Assembly: GCA_963740055.1 (NCBI GenBank)
Contig: CAVUCL010000001.1
Span: 124,001-188,000 of the forward strand
Direction of reading: 5' to 3'
Length of the DNA stretch: 64,000 bases
DNA from: WHSW01 sp963740055
Lineage (GTDB): Bacteria; Actinomycetota; Thermoleophilia; Solirubrobacterales; 70-9
Within the stretch, counting starts at the first letter, position 1, and each line of letters starts with the position of its first letter. The notes under the pieces are model-generated. The model was given only the letters and a program-made list of their open reading frames with translations. It did not search any database and was not told the origin of the DNA. Both the position numbers and the translations under genes were made by a program. This document shows positions 20,285 through 29,195 of this stretch, piece after piece.

Positions 20285-21340
20285 CTAGTCGAGCGCGGCG
20301 CGCAGGTCGGCGGCGGCGCGCTCGGGCGGATAGACGTTGATCTCGACCCCGGTGCCGAGCTCGAACCCGGCGCGGACGGTGAGCCGGGGGACGATGTCGA
20401 CGTGCCAGCAGAACTCGGCCGCCCCGCGGGGGGCCGAGCGGACCCAGAGGTTGAGCTGCGGGACCGCGCCGAGCGCGCCGCCGAGCGCGCGCAGGGCGGT
20501 GGCGATCATCGCGGCGCCGGTGGTGTCGTCCTCGAACCGAGCCAGCGGGCGCCGGGGGACGATGCGGAGCTCGAACGGCGACCGCGAGGCCCACGGACAG
20601 ACGAGCAGCGCCTCGTCGTCGATCGCCACCAGCCGCTCGCGGCGGCGCACCTCCTCGGTCGCCACGTCCTCGAGCAGATGCGAGCCCATCGTCCGGTCGT
20701 GGTAGGCGCCGGCGCGCTCGCGCTCGCGGGCGATCTCGGTCGGGACGAAGTCGAGCGCGTAGAGCTGGGCGTGGGTGTGCTCGAGCGAGGCCCCGGCGTC
20801 GGGCCCCTCGTTGACGATCAGGTGCACGTAGGCGGCGTCCGCGTGCGCCCGCATGCGCTCGCGCCAGGCGGCGACCGCGCCGGCGAGCCGCTCGTCGGGC
20901 AGCTGGGCGAGGGAGGTCGCGTGCTCGGGCGCGCTCACGATCACCTCGTGCGCACCGCCCGCCGGCTGCGAGCGAAACAGGTCCGAGTCCGCGATCCGCG
21001 TCGAGGCCCCGAGCGGATCGAACGAAGCCGCAAACCCCGAATCCGGCGCCCCTCCCTGCTCCATGCTCCCTGCTTCCCGCTGCTCGAACACCGGATACAG
21101 GTTCGGCACCGAGCGCTGCTCCCAGCCGGGGGTGTCGGGCTCGCCGCCGCCGGGCCGCCGGGCCCAGACCTCGGGCGGCGTGCGGTCCTCGCGCCCCTCG
21201 CAGAACGGGCAGCGCTCGGCCGCGTCGGGGCGAAGCTCGACCGGCGCCGGCGCGAACGCGTCCGGGCGCTCGGCGCGGCCAGGGGCGAGGATCGCCCGCT
21301 GGCCGGTGAGCTGCTCGATCCTGACCTCTGGTGAGCTCAG
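20285..21340 (-). CDS. galT: Galactose-1-phosphate uridylyltransferase, probable CTG start
   Basis: Leloir-pathway enzyme exchanging UMP between UDP-glucose and galactose-1-phosphate. The HIT-type active site is EHTHAQLY with nucleophile His190; the upstream conserved His131 lies in GGAHEVIV. The zinc-binding CPFC (Cys44, Cys47) and the family opening LTGQRAILAPGRAERP lie upstream of the first standard start, GTG 21109. From there to the SPFH stop no ATG, GTG or TTG is in frame. CTG 21340 overlaps that stop as CTGA and gives 351 residues, a normal GalT length, so I take it as the start. First of three genes with the 226-residue protein and the acyltransferase. Confidence 0.88.
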   Translation of the reverse strand: MSSPEVRIEQLTGQRAILAPGRAERPDAFAPAPVELRPDAAERCPFCEGREDRTPPEVWARRPGGGEPDTPGWEQRSVPNLYPVFEQREAGSMEQGGAPDSGFAASFDPLGASTRIADSDLFRSQPAGGAHEVIVSAPEHATSLAQLPDERLAGAVAAWRERMRAHADAAYVHLIVNEGPDAGASLEHTHAQLYALDFVPTEIARERERAGAYHDRTMGSHLLEDVATEEVRRRERLVAIDDEALLVCPWASRSPFELRIVPRRPLARFEDDTTGAAMIATALRALGGALGAVPQLNLWVRSAPRGAAEFCWHVDIVPRLTVRAGFELGTGVEINVYPPERAAADLRAALD

Positions 21341-22143
21341 GACTGGGCGGTCGGCGGGGTCGGCGAGTGCTCGGGCGGCGGCACCGTCGGCTCCGCGCCG
21401 GGCTCGATCAGCGGCTTGAGCAGGTCGAGCGGCAGCGGGAAGACGATCGTCGAGCTGTTGGTGGAGCCGATCTCGACCAGCGTCTGCAGGTAGCGAAGCT
21501 GCAGCGTCGCCGGGTTGACGCTGATGATGTTGGCCGCCTGGGAGAGCTTCTCCGAGGCCTGGAACTCGCCGTCGGCGGCGATGATCTTCGCCCGCCGCTC
21601 GCGCTCGGCCTCGGCCTGACGCGACATCGCCCGCTGCATGTCGGCCGGCAGCTCGACGTCCTTGACCTCGACCGTCGAGACCTTGATCCCCCAGGGCTCG
21701 GTCTGCTCGTCGATGATCTGCTGGAGCTCGGTGTTGAGGCGCTCGCGCTCGGAGAGCAGCGCGTCGAGCTCGGCCTTGCCGAGCACCGAGCGCAGCGTCG
21801 TCTGCGCGATCTGCGAGGTGGCGAGGAGGAAGTTCTCGACCTCGGTCACCGCCTTGTTCGGATCGATCACCCGGAAGTAGGCGACCGCGTTCACGCGCAC
21901 GGTGACGTTGTCCTTGGTGATCACCTCCTGCGGCGGGACGTTCAGGGTCACCGTCCGCAGGTCGATCCGCACCATCTGGTCGATGATCGGGATCAGCAGG
22001 ATCAGGCCGGGGCCCTTCTGCGCGATCAGGCGGCCGAGGCGGAAGATGACCCCGCGCTCGTACTCGCGCAGGATCCGGATCGCGGTGGCGAGGATGAAGA
22101 GGATGAAGACGGCGACGATGCCGGCGATGACGAGCGCAACCAT
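21337..22143 (-). CDS. SPFH-domain protein (slipin/stomatin family)
   Basis: Membrane-anchored scaffold of 268 residues. One N-terminal membrane helix (about 3-23) is followed by an SPFH/Band-7 domain with the slipin motifs YERGVIFRLGRL and GPGLILLIPIIDQMVRIDLRT. A coiled-coil region follows (QAEAERERRAKIIAADGE) and a Pro-rich tail ends the protein. It starts two bases after the NfeD-type protease gene; stomatin-NfeD pairs are a well-known conserved operon, in which the protease cleaves the stomatin tail. The stop overlaps the likely CTG start of galT. Confidence 0.93.
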   Translation of the reverse strand: MVALVIAGIVAVFILFILATAIRILREYERGVIFRLGRLIAQKGPGLILLIPIIDQMVRIDLRTVTLNVPPQEVITKDNVTVRVNAVAYFRVIDPNKAVTEVENFLLATSQIAQTTLRSVLGKAELDALLSERERLNTELQQIIDEQTEPWGIKVSTVEVKDVELPADMQRAMSRQAEAERERRAKIIAADGEFQASEKLSQAANIISVNPATLQLRYLQTLVEIGSTNSSTIVFPLPLDLLKPLIEPGAEPTVPPPEHSPTPPTAQS

Positions 22144-22145
22144 GA

Positions 22146-23483
22146 CTACTCCTCTGCCTCCTCTGAAACCGGGCGGACGCGAAGCGTCAGCCCGTCGACC
22201 GACTCGACCCGCACTCTAGCGCCGAGCTCTCGCAGCCGCGCGGCGTCGTCCCCGCTCATCTCCGCGACCGGCTCCGCGCGCCACAGCGCCCCGGCGACGA
22301 ACACCTGGCCGGCCGGCGCGAGCGCGACGCGCACGTCGCCGGTCGCCCCGGCGAGATGCTCCGCCCCGGTGGCGACCGGGTTCCGGCGTGCCTCGACCAC
22401 CTTCTGGGTCGCGAACATCATCGAGCCGCCGAGCAGGACCGCGACCGTGATCACGACCGGGACCGAGACCTCGACCGCGTCCGAGCCGGTGTCGAACAGC
22501 AGCAGCCCCGAGAGCGCCAGCGAGATCACCCCGAACACCCCGAGCACGCCGCCGGTCGGCAGCTGCGCCTCGGCGATGATCAGCGCGACCCCGATCACCA
22601 GGAGGACGATCCCGGCGGCGGTCACCGGCAGCTGGGCGGTGCCGAAGGCGCCGAGGACGAGCGCGATCACGCCGACAGCGCCGGGGACGAACAGGCCCGG
22701 GCTGAAGAGCTCGATCGCGATCCCGACCAGGCCGAGCAGCAGCAGCAGGTAGGCGATCGTCGGGTTGACCAGCAGCCCCAGGAGCTCGTACTGAAGCGGC
22801 ATCTCGCGCTGGTCGAGCTCGAGGCCGGCGGTGGCCAGGGTCTGGGCCTTCGGTCCCTGGACCCGAAAGCCGTCGAGCTCGGCGAGCAGCTCGTCCTCGC
22901 TCGCGGCGACGACGTCGATCGCCCCCGCGTCGAGCGCCTCCTGGGCGGTCACGTTCTCGGCCTCGGTGACCATCCGCTCGGCGAGCGCCCCGTCGCGCCC
23001 GTGGCCCTCGGCGAGCGCGCGGATGAAGGCGGCGGAGTCGTTGGTGATCTTCTCGCCCAGGGTGCCGCCGATGTCCTCGCCGGTGGCGGTGACCGCGCTC
23101 GCCGAGCCGATGTTGGTCTGCGGCGCCATCGCGGCGACGTCGGCGGCCTCGGTGATGAACGCACCGGCTGAGGCGGCGCGGGCGCCGTCGGGGGAGACGT
23201 AGACGATGACCGGGGCGGGGGCCTCGATCAGGTCCTTGATCATCTCGCGCATCGAGCTCTCGAGGCCGCCGGGCGTGTCTAGACGGACGATCACCAGCGG
23301 GGCGCCCTCGTCGGTTGCGTCGGCGAGCGCGGTGGCGATCCACTTCTCGGTCGCCGGATCGATCGCGCCGGAGAGCTCGATCGACGGCGCGGTGCTCGAG
23401 TCCTGCGCGCCGACCTGCGGCACGACGACGCCGAGCGCGGCGACGACGATCAGCCAGAGCCAGACCTGAGCGCGGCGAGCCAC
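22146..23483 (-). CDS. NfeD-family membrane serine protease (ClpP-class)
   Basis: Membrane protease of 445 residues. A signal sequence (about 1-26) precedes a ClpP-like domain with DTPGGLESSMREM and the nucleophile Ser105 in ARAASAGAF. The likely general base is Lys145 in LGEKIT, matching the Ser-Lys dyad of the archaeal stomatin protease 1510-N. Four to five membrane helices follow (about 225-360), then a C-terminal NfeD OB-fold domain. GTG start. Directly upstream of the SPFH gene, its probable substrate and partner in membrane organisation. Confidence 0.92.
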   Translation of the reverse strand: MARRAQVWLWLIVVAALGVVVPQVGAQDSSTAPSIELSGAIDPATEKWIATALADATDEGAPLVIVRLDTPGGLESSMREMIKDLIEAPAPVIVYVSPDGARAASAGAFITEAADVAAMAPQTNIGSASAVTATGEDIGGTLGEKITNDSAAFIRALAEGHGRDGALAERMVTEAENVTAQEALDAGAIDVVAASEDELLAELDGFRVQGPKAQTLATAGLELDQREMPLQYELLGLLVNPTIAYLLLLLGLVGIAIELFSPGLFVPGAVGVIALVLGAFGTAQLPVTAAGIVLLVIGVALIIAEAQLPTGGVLGVFGVISLALSGLLLFDTGSDAVEVSVPVVITVAVLLGGSMMFATQKVVEARRNPVATGAEHLAGATGDVRVALAPAGQVFVAGALWRAEPVAEMSGDDAARLRELGARVRVESVDGLTLRVRPVSEEAEE

Positions 23484-23507
23484 GGTCTGATTATCCCCGC
23501 CGCCGGC

Positions 23508-24125
23508 TCAGCCCAGGAACTTCTCGATCTCGTCGGTGAGATCGCGCAGGGACTCATAGGGGCCCTGGCGGGTGTAGACGAGCTCGCCCTCGGCGTCGTA
23601 GAACGCGGTCGAGGGAAAGGCGTAGCCCTCGAACAGCTCGCCGACGTCGTCGGCCGGGTCGCTGACGCTCGGATACGGCAGCGGATAGTCCTCGAGGAAG
23701 GTCTCGGCGGCGTCGGTCGAGTCGTTCGCGTTCACCCCCAGGAACGCGATCCGGTCGCCGAGCTTCGCCGCCGCCTGCTGGAAGTGCGGGAACTCGAACC
23801 GGCACGGCCCGCACCACGACGCCCACTTGTTGACCACCACCGGGTGGCCCTCGAGCCCGGCCAGCTGTGCCTCGAACTCCTCCGGGCCGCCCTCGATCAG
23901 CGCGTCCCCCTGCGCGTAGAGGGCGGCGAGCTGCGGCGGCGCGCCGGCCAGCGCCCGCTCGTAGTCGATCGCGGTGGCGTCGGGGTTGGCCGCGCCCGGG
24001 TCGGCGGCGTCGTCTGAGTCGAGGGTGAGTACGTAGATGCCGGCGGCGACGATCAGCCCCGCCGCGAGGGCGATCAGCGCCAATCTCGCCGCTCGTCCGC
24101 GCTTCTGCTCGGAGTTGTGGTTCAA
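23508..24125 (-). CDS. Membrane-anchored thioredoxin-like protein (TlpA/ResA type)
   Basis: Redox protein of 205 residues with an N-terminal membrane anchor (about 13-34), so the thioredoxin domain faces outside. The active site is WASWCGPCRFEFP with Cys105 and Cys108, the cis-Pro motif is YAFPSTAFYD, and the family insertion is present. TlpA/ResA proteins reduce apocytochrome c or other extracytoplasmic disulfides. A Ccm system lies 11 kb away in this window, so a cytochrome c role is plausible. TTG start with a GAGGTG ribosome-binding sequence just upstream. Divergent from the helicase gene. Confidence 0.9.
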   Translation of the reverse strand: MNHNSEQKRGRAARLALIALAAGLIVAAGIYVLTLDSDDAADPGAANPDATAIDYERALAGAPPQLAALYAQGDALIEGGPEEFEAQLAGLEGHPVVVNKWASWCGPCRFEFPHFQQAAAKLGDRIAFLGVNANDSTDAAETFLEDYPLPYPSVSDPADDVGELFEGYAFPSTAFYDAEGELVYTRQGPYESLRDLTDEIEKFLG

Positions 24126-24282
24126 TTCACCTCGGTCCCGTAGTTCTTGGGCCGCGGGTGGTTGCCGGTTCGACCAGAGAGGGGATCTCGATCCGGCGCC
24201 CGCCTCTTCCGAGCTTACTTCGCTCGCTCTCCGGTTCCCGGATCACGTGCGAGCGCGGGATCCAGCACATCCCCCTTTTCTG

Positions 24283-26808
24283 ATGTCCAATCCCACCGAC
24301 GTTGCCGCGAGCGCGGCGAGCGAGTTGACCGAGGCCGACCTCGAGCGGGTGCGTTCGTTCACCCGCGAGCCGATCCTGCTCGAGGGCGAGACGATCGCCG
24401 ACCTGGTCGAAGGCACGGCGCGGCGGCGGGCGGTAGACGACGCGCTCGCCGAGCTCACCGATGGCCAGGAGGACCCCTCGTTCGGCTGGCGCCGCGACTA
24501 CTCGCTGCTGCTCGGCCTCGAGCGGTTGCTCTCCGAGGAGCGCCCGGAGCTGCTCGACGGCGCTCAGCTCAACGACCACCAGGTCGACGCGCTCTCCGGC
24601 ACCCTGGCCGCGATCACCTCCGAGCTCGAGGGCCCGGCGGCGGAGTCGCGGCGAAACGGCCGTCCGAACGGCGGCGGCGCGAAGCTCGAGTCCGAGCCCG
24701 CCGCCGACGGCGCGAACGGCGACGCGGCCACGGCCGAGGACGAAGACGCGCTCGCCCCCGACGAGGAGCCCCAGGACTGGGACGAGCCCGCGGTCGAGGC
24801 CGACGCGGACGTGCTCGACGAGGCGCCCGAGGACCCGGGCGCCGACCGCCGCTTCTGGTTCGAGCACGCGACCGGGGCCGGCAAGACCGTCGCCGCGGTC
24901 GGCTTCGTCGAGGCGTCGCGCACCGGCGGCGTCCTGATCCTCACCCACCGCCGCAACCTGGTCGACCAGTTCATCGGCGAGATCTCGGATCGCGGCTACG
25001 CCGAGCGGCTCTCGCCGCCGCTGCTCGACGGCGCCGACCACCCCTACGGCCCGGTCACGGTCGAGACCTACCAGTGGTTCGTGCGCAACGCCGGGCGGGT
25101 CTCGGACGCCTACTCGATCGTGATCTGCGACGAGGCCCACACCGCGCTCGGCGAGAAGACCAGCGCCTGCATCCGCAACTGGACCGGGCCGGTGTTCATC
25201 GGCATGACCGCGACCGGCGCGCTGATCGCCCGCCACGTCGCCGACCTGTTCCCGACCCAGACCTCGCGCTTCGACCTCGCCCAGGCGGCGCGGCGCGGCG
25301 TGATCGCGCCGCTGCGCTGCATCCGGATCCCGCCGGGACCGGGCGTGCGCACGATCGCCAAGGTGCCGCTGCGCCGGGGCGAGGTCGACCAGGACTTCGA
25401 CCAGGAGGAGCTCGCCGCGCTGCTCGACCAGGAGCCGTTCAACGTCGCCGTCGCCGACCTCTACCAGTCTCGGTTCAAGCGCGTTCCCGGGGTCGTCTAC
25501 ACCGCCGGCGTCAAGCACGCGAACAACGTCGCGAAGGCGTTTCGCAACGTCGGCATCAACGCCCAGGCGGTCTCCGGCGAGACCCCGAAGCGCGAGCTCG
25601 CCGAGATCCTGGCCGCGTTCGAGCGCGGCGAGGTCGACGTGCTCTGCAACGCGATGCTGCTCGCCGAGGGCTGGAACTCGCCCCGGGCGACGATCTGCAT
25701 GCACCTCGCGCCGACCGCCTCGCGGCGCGTCTATCAGCAGCGGGTCGGCCGCGTCACCCGCCGCAACCCGGGCAAGGAGGCGGGGCTGGTGATCGACCTC
25801 GTGCACCCGGCGACGACCCACGACGAGACGATCGTCACCCTGCACAGCCTGCTCGACCGCGACGTGTACCGCGGCGGCGCGATCGTCGTCGGGCCGGTGC
25901 GCCGCGGGCGCGGGCGCCGAGTGCGGGTCGAGCGCCGGGTGCTCCCGGTCTCCGCCGACCCCGAGCGCCGGCTCGCGGTGCTCGAGCGCGAGCTCTGGCG
26001 GATCGCGGTCGAGAACCTGAACTACTCCGAGCAGCACGCCTGGGCGGCGCTCGCGGGCGCCAGGGTGACGGCGAACAACTGGCGCCGGGCGAAGGCAATG
26101 ATCCAGCACGACCAGGCGAAGGAGCTGCGCCGCCGCTTCCTGCTCACCTGCCTGCAGCGCAACCGCAACCACCAGCTGCGGCTGAAGGCGCTCGCCGAGG
26201 CCGCCGCGCTGCGCGAATCGGAGCCCTTCGACGACGCGGTCGAGGTCGTCGCCACCTGGCCCCGCGACGAGCGCCGCGCCGGCGCCAAGGTCCTGCTCCA
26301 GGCGCTCGCCGAGCGGCGGATCGGCCGCCGCGACCAGGCGCAGGCGTGGGTCTGGCGCCTCGCCGAGGTGACCCGCGAGCTGCACGAGGAGTACGCGGTC
26401 CAGCGCTGGCCCGAGACCAAGCGACTGCTCGGCCTGTTCGTGAACTCCTCGGGGCGCGCGCACGGGCGCAACGCACGCCGGATCGTGCACGCCGCACGCC
26501 AGCAGGATCGCCGGCTTGCGGTCGCCCTGCTCGCCGCCGCGGTCGCCCACACGCCCGAGGCCGAGGAGGTGCTGCGCGGTGCCAGGATGCGGATGGCCCG
26601 CAAGCCGTCGGCGGTCGCGCGCGAGCTGCTGCGCAACTTCCCCAAGGGCGGCAAGAAGCGCCGCCGGCGCTCGAAGCGCGGCGGACGGGCCAACGGCGAG
26701 GCGCCCGAGCGCGAGAAGCTCGACGCCTCCGAGAGCGAGGCAACCGACCCCGGCGAGGATGCGCCGACCGAGGACGACGCATCGGCCGAGGAGGAGAGCG
26801 CCGCCTAG
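24283..26808 (+). CDS. SF2 helicase-like ATPase with acidic insertion and basic tail
   Basis: Protein of 841 residues with a UvrB/RecG-like SF2 core. A Q-motif-like helix LNDHQVDALSGTLAAI (about 96-111) is separated from Walker A ATGAGKT (196-202) by about 80 acidic, low-complexity residues; normally they are adjacent. Further motifs are LILTHRRNLVDQF, DEAH (280-283), GMTATG, VVYTAGVKHA, LCNAMLLAEGWNSP and QQRVGRVTRR. The C-terminal 300 residues are helical and Arg-rich, followed by a Lys/Arg stretch (KGGKKRRRRSKRG) and an acidic tail. It is probably a nucleic-acid translocase; the process is unknown. No clear ribosome-binding site precedes ATG 24283. Confidence 0.85.
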   Translation: MSNPTDVAASAASELTEADLERVRSFTREPILLEGETIADLVEGTARRRAVDDALAELTDGQEDPSFGWRRDYSLLLGLERLLSEERPELLDGAQLNDHQVDALSGTLAAITSELEGPAAESRRNGRPNGGGAKLESEPAADGANGDAATAEDEDALAPDEEPQDWDEPAVEADADVLDEAPEDPGADRRFWFEHATGAGKTVAAVGFVEASRTGGVLILTHRRNLVDQFIGEISDRGYAERLSPPLLDGADHPYGPVTVETYQWFVRNAGRVSDAYSIVICDEAHTALGEKTSACIRNWTGPVFIGMTATGALIARHVADLFPTQTSRFDLAQAARRGVIAPLRCIRIPPGPGVRTIAKVPLRRGEVDQDFDQEELAALLDQEPFNVAVADLYQSRFKRVPGVVYTAGVKHANNVAKAFRNVGINAQAVSGETPKRELAEILAAFERGEVDVLCNAMLLAEGWNSPRATICMHLAPTASRRVYQQRVGRVTRRNPGKEAGLVIDLVHPATTHDETIVTLHSLLDRDVYRGGAIVVGPVRRGRGRRVRVERRVLPVSADPERRLAVLERELWRIAVENLNYSEQHAWAALAGARVTANNWRRAKAMIQHDQAKELRRRFLLTCLQRNRNHQLRLKALAEAAALRESEPFDDAVEVVATWPRDERRAGAKVLLQALAERRIGRRDQAQAWVWRLAEVTRELHEEYAVQRWPETKRLLGLFVNSSGRAHGRNARRIVHAARQQDRRLAVALLAAAVAHTPEAEEVLRGARMRMARKPSAVARELLRNFPKGGKKRRRRSKRGGRANGEAPEREKLDASESEATDPGEDAPTEDDASAEEESAA

Positions 26809-27572
26809 TCGCGGCTCAGCGAGCCGGCGAGCGCGCGCAGCAGCGGCAGCTCGCGCTCCGAGGCCAGATAGGCGCCGCGGATCACCGTCCAGGCGCGCAT
26901 CCGGCGATCGTCGAGACCGGCCGCCGCGAAGGCCGCAAGGCGAGCCTCGGTGCGCTCGGGATCGAGTCGCGAGCCGAGCGGGTTCCAGAGGAACGAGGGG
27001 ACGTCGAACTCGGGCTCGCCGAGCATCGGCTTCGGGTCAATCGCGAGATGACGCTCGCCCGCGGCGAGGATGTTGTGGTGGTGCAGGTCGCCGTGAACCA
27101 GCGTCCGCCGCCCGACCGCGAGCGAGGCATGGAGCTCGCGGGCGACCGGTACCAGCTCGCTCGCGCCCCCGCCCAGGCGCTCGGCCTGGTCGAGCCAGCG
27201 CGGCACGTGATCGCCGATCCACCGAAACGGCGCCGCGGCCGGGCGCCAGAGGCGATTGCCGACGGCGACCGCGATCGCCGTCGCCCGCTGCTCGGGCAGG
27301 GCTGAGATGTCGGTGCCGGGGAGCGCCCGCTCGAGCAGCAGCACGCGCCCGTCCGCGCTCGCGCGCAGCAACCGCACGGCACCCTCGCCGGCCCAGAGCT
27401 CGAGCGCCGCGGCCTCGTGCTCGGACTCGTCGTCGTCGAGCGGTCTGAGCTTGAGCACCGCGCGGTCGCCGGCCGCGGCGACGAACGAATGGCGTGACCC
27501 TGCCATCCGGGGCCCGAGGTCGAGGCCCCAGGCGTCCGCCGCGCGCGCGGCTCTCGCCTCGAGCTCGTTCAC
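26805..27572 (-). CDS. APH(6)/streptomycin 6-kinase-like phosphotransferase
   Basis: Kinase of 255 residues in the aminoglycoside/hydroxyurea phosphotransferase group. A nucleotide-binding Lys lies in DRAVLKLRPL, the catalytic loop is VHGDLHHHNIL and the metal-binding motif is AIDPKPMLGEPEFDV followed by FLWNP, a pattern typical of APH(6). Many such chromosomal genes are not resistance genes and phosphorylate unknown small molecules, so I do not predict resistance. GTG start in a GTGA overlap with birA. Confidence 0.82.
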   Translation of the reverse strand: MNELEARAARAADAWGLDLGPRMAGSRHSFVAAAGDRAVLKLRPLDDDESEHEAAALELWAGEGAVRLLRASADGRVLLLERALPGTDISALPEQRATAIAVAVGNRLWRPAAAPFRWIGDHVPRWLDQAERLGGGASELVPVARELHASLAVGRRTLVHGDLHHHNILAAGERHLAIDPKPMLGEPEFDVPSFLWNPLGSRLDPERTEARLAAFAAAGLDDRRMRAWTVIRGAYLASERELPLLRALAGSLSRD

Positions 27573-28294
27573 CGCTCGACGTCGAGGCGGAGGCTGACCT
27601 CGCCCGAACCGAGGCTGAGGCGCTGCCCCGCCGCGGTCTCGACCACCAGGTTGCCGCGCTCGTCGATCCCGGCGGCCGTCCCGGAGCCGGGCTGCGGATC
27701 GCCGCCGCGCTCCCAGCTCACCGGTCGCCCGGCGAGCGCGTCGCGGTCGCGAAACGCGGCCAGGACGTCGGCGTCGGCGGCCTCGACCCAGTCGCCGAGC
27801 GCCCGATCGAGCGCCGAGCGGGCGCCGTCCACGGTCGCCCCGTGGCCGATCGAGGTCGCGGGCCAGCGCAGGTCGTCGGCGAAGTCGGCATCGGCGACGG
27901 CTACGTTGACGCCGATCCCGATCACCGCCCAGGCGGGTGGCCGTGCCTCGATCAGCACTCCGGCCACCTTGCGCTCCTCGATCCAGACGTCGTTCGGCCA
28001 CTTGATCCGGCAGGCGACCGGTGCCAGCGACTCGATCGCGACGCAGACGGCGACCGGGACCGAGAGCGGCAGCAGCCGGTGCGCGAGCTCGAGCGGGCGC
28101 AGCAGCGCCGAGTAGAGCAGCGCTGAGCCGGCGGGGGCCGTCCACGAGCGGCCGCGCCGCCCGCGGCCGGCGCTCTGCTCGGCGGCGGTGACCACCGACC
28201 CCGCCGGCGCCCCGGCCTCGGCGAGCGCCCGGGCGCGCTCGTTGGTCGAGTCGGTGAGCCGCAGGTGCAGGTGCGGGCTGCCGAACCGGGTCAC
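27569..28294 (-). CDS. birA: Biotin-[acetyl-CoA carboxylase] ligase
   Basis: Enzyme of 241 residues that activates biotin with ATP and attaches it to the carboxyl-carrier protein of acetyl-CoA carboxylase and related enzymes. Seen: STNERARALA, QSAGRGRRGRSW (adenylate-binding loop), KWPNDVWIEERKVAGVL and IGIGVNV. There is no N-terminal winged helix, so it is a class I ligase without repressor function. Middle gene of an overlapping set with the SAM hydrolase upstream and the kinase downstream (both four-base overlaps). Confidence 0.95.
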   Translation of the reverse strand: MTRFGSPHLHLRLTDSTNERARALAEAGAPAGSVVTAAEQSAGRGRRGRSWTAPAGSALLYSALLRPLELAHRLLPLSVPVAVCVAIESLAPVACRIKWPNDVWIEERKVAGVLIEARPPAWAVIGIGVNVAVADADFADDLRWPATSIGHGATVDGARSALDRALGDWVEAADADVLAAFRDRDALAGRPVSWERGGDPQPGSGTAAGIDERGNLVVETAAGQRLSLGSGEVSLRLDVER

Positions 28295-29109
28295 GTCGGG
28301 GCGAGCCGAACGCGGTCGCCGCTCGTGAGCCCGAGCCGCTCGGCGGCGCTGCCATGGTTGACCGCGAGCGCGAGCGAGCGCGCGGAATCGACCAGGAGCA
28401 CCATCGAGCCGTGCTCGGCATCGGCGAAGGTGAGCGCGTAGGCGGCGGACTCGGTCCGAAGCGGCGCCCGGACCTCGAGCCCGGCACCGGGCTCGAGCCC
28501 GGCATCTGCGGCGTCCGCGGCGGTCGCGAGCAGGGAGACGTTGCCGAAGCCGTCGACGTGGCCGACCTCGGCCTCGAGCCCACGGCCGGGCTCGACCGCC
28601 GGGCGCTCGCCGAGCGCCAGGCGGGTGAGCGAGTTCGGGTCGATCGCCTCGCCGACCTCGGTCAGCGTCGCGCCGAGCGCGAGATGCGCGGCGACGGGGG
28701 CGAACAGGTCGCGGCCGTGGAAGGTCGCCGCGACCGGCTCCAACCGCACCGGCGAGCGCGAGACCTCGACCGCCTCGACCGCGCCGCCGAAGCGCGCGAT
28801 CGCCGGCGCGAGCAGTCCGTTGTCGGGGCCGACGAGGAGGCGCTCCTCCTCGGCCGCCGCGACCGCGACCGCGCGTCGCGTCGAGCCGACCCCCGGGTCG
28901 ACGACCGCGAGGTGGACGCCCGGCGGCGCGTAGGCGAGCGCTCCGGTCAGCACCCGGGCTCCGTGGCGGACGTCGTGGCGGGCGATCCCGTGGCCGAGGT
29001 CGATCAGATTCGCGTCGGGCGCGATCCGTGCGATCACCGCCCGGCAGATGCCGGCGAACTCGTCCTCGGTCCCGTAGTCGGAGAGAAAGGTGATCGGGCG
29101 CGAAGCCAC
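28291..29109 (-). CDS. SAM hydroxide adenosyltransferase (DUF62 family)
   Basis: Protein of 272 residues of the SAM hydroxide adenosyltransferase family, which converts S-adenosylmethionine and water to adenosine and methionine. The family is related to fluorinases and chlorinases. Motifs: ITFLSDYGTEDEFAG at the N-terminus, DLGHGIARHDV, HLAVVDPGVGS and LLVGPDNGLLAPA. It lacks the insertion loop characteristic of the fluorinase as far as can be judged by eye. First gene of the operon with birA and the kinase. Confidence 0.92.
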   Translation of the reverse strand: MASRPITFLSDYGTEDEFAGICRAVIARIAPDANLIDLGHGIARHDVRHGARVLTGALAYAPPGVHLAVVDPGVGSTRRAVAVAAAEEERLLVGPDNGLLAPAIARFGGAVEAVEVSRSPVRLEPVAATFHGRDLFAPVAAHLALGATLTEVGEAIDPNSLTRLALGERPAVEPGRGLEAEVGHVDGFGNVSLLATAADAADAGLEPGAGLEVRAPLRTESAAYALTFADAEHGSMVLLVDSARSLALAVNHGSAAERLGLTSGDRVRLAPT

Positions 29110-29195
29110 GCCGCGGAATCTAACCCGCGGCGGGGCGCCTTCCGGCTCAGGGGGCCGGATCGCGCTCGAGGTCCTAGTCTGCTCCTGTCGCGCGC

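Noticed and set aside
24127..26550. An 807-codon open frame opposite the helicase
   Set aside because: Shadow of a gene with complete SF2 motifs; composition is Arg/Gly/Asp-rich without domain features.
26805..27572. Streptomycin resistance gene
   Set aside because: The kinase motifs fit APH(6), but chromosomal relatives often have other roles, and the gene is coupled to birA and a SAM hydrolase rather than to mobile elements.
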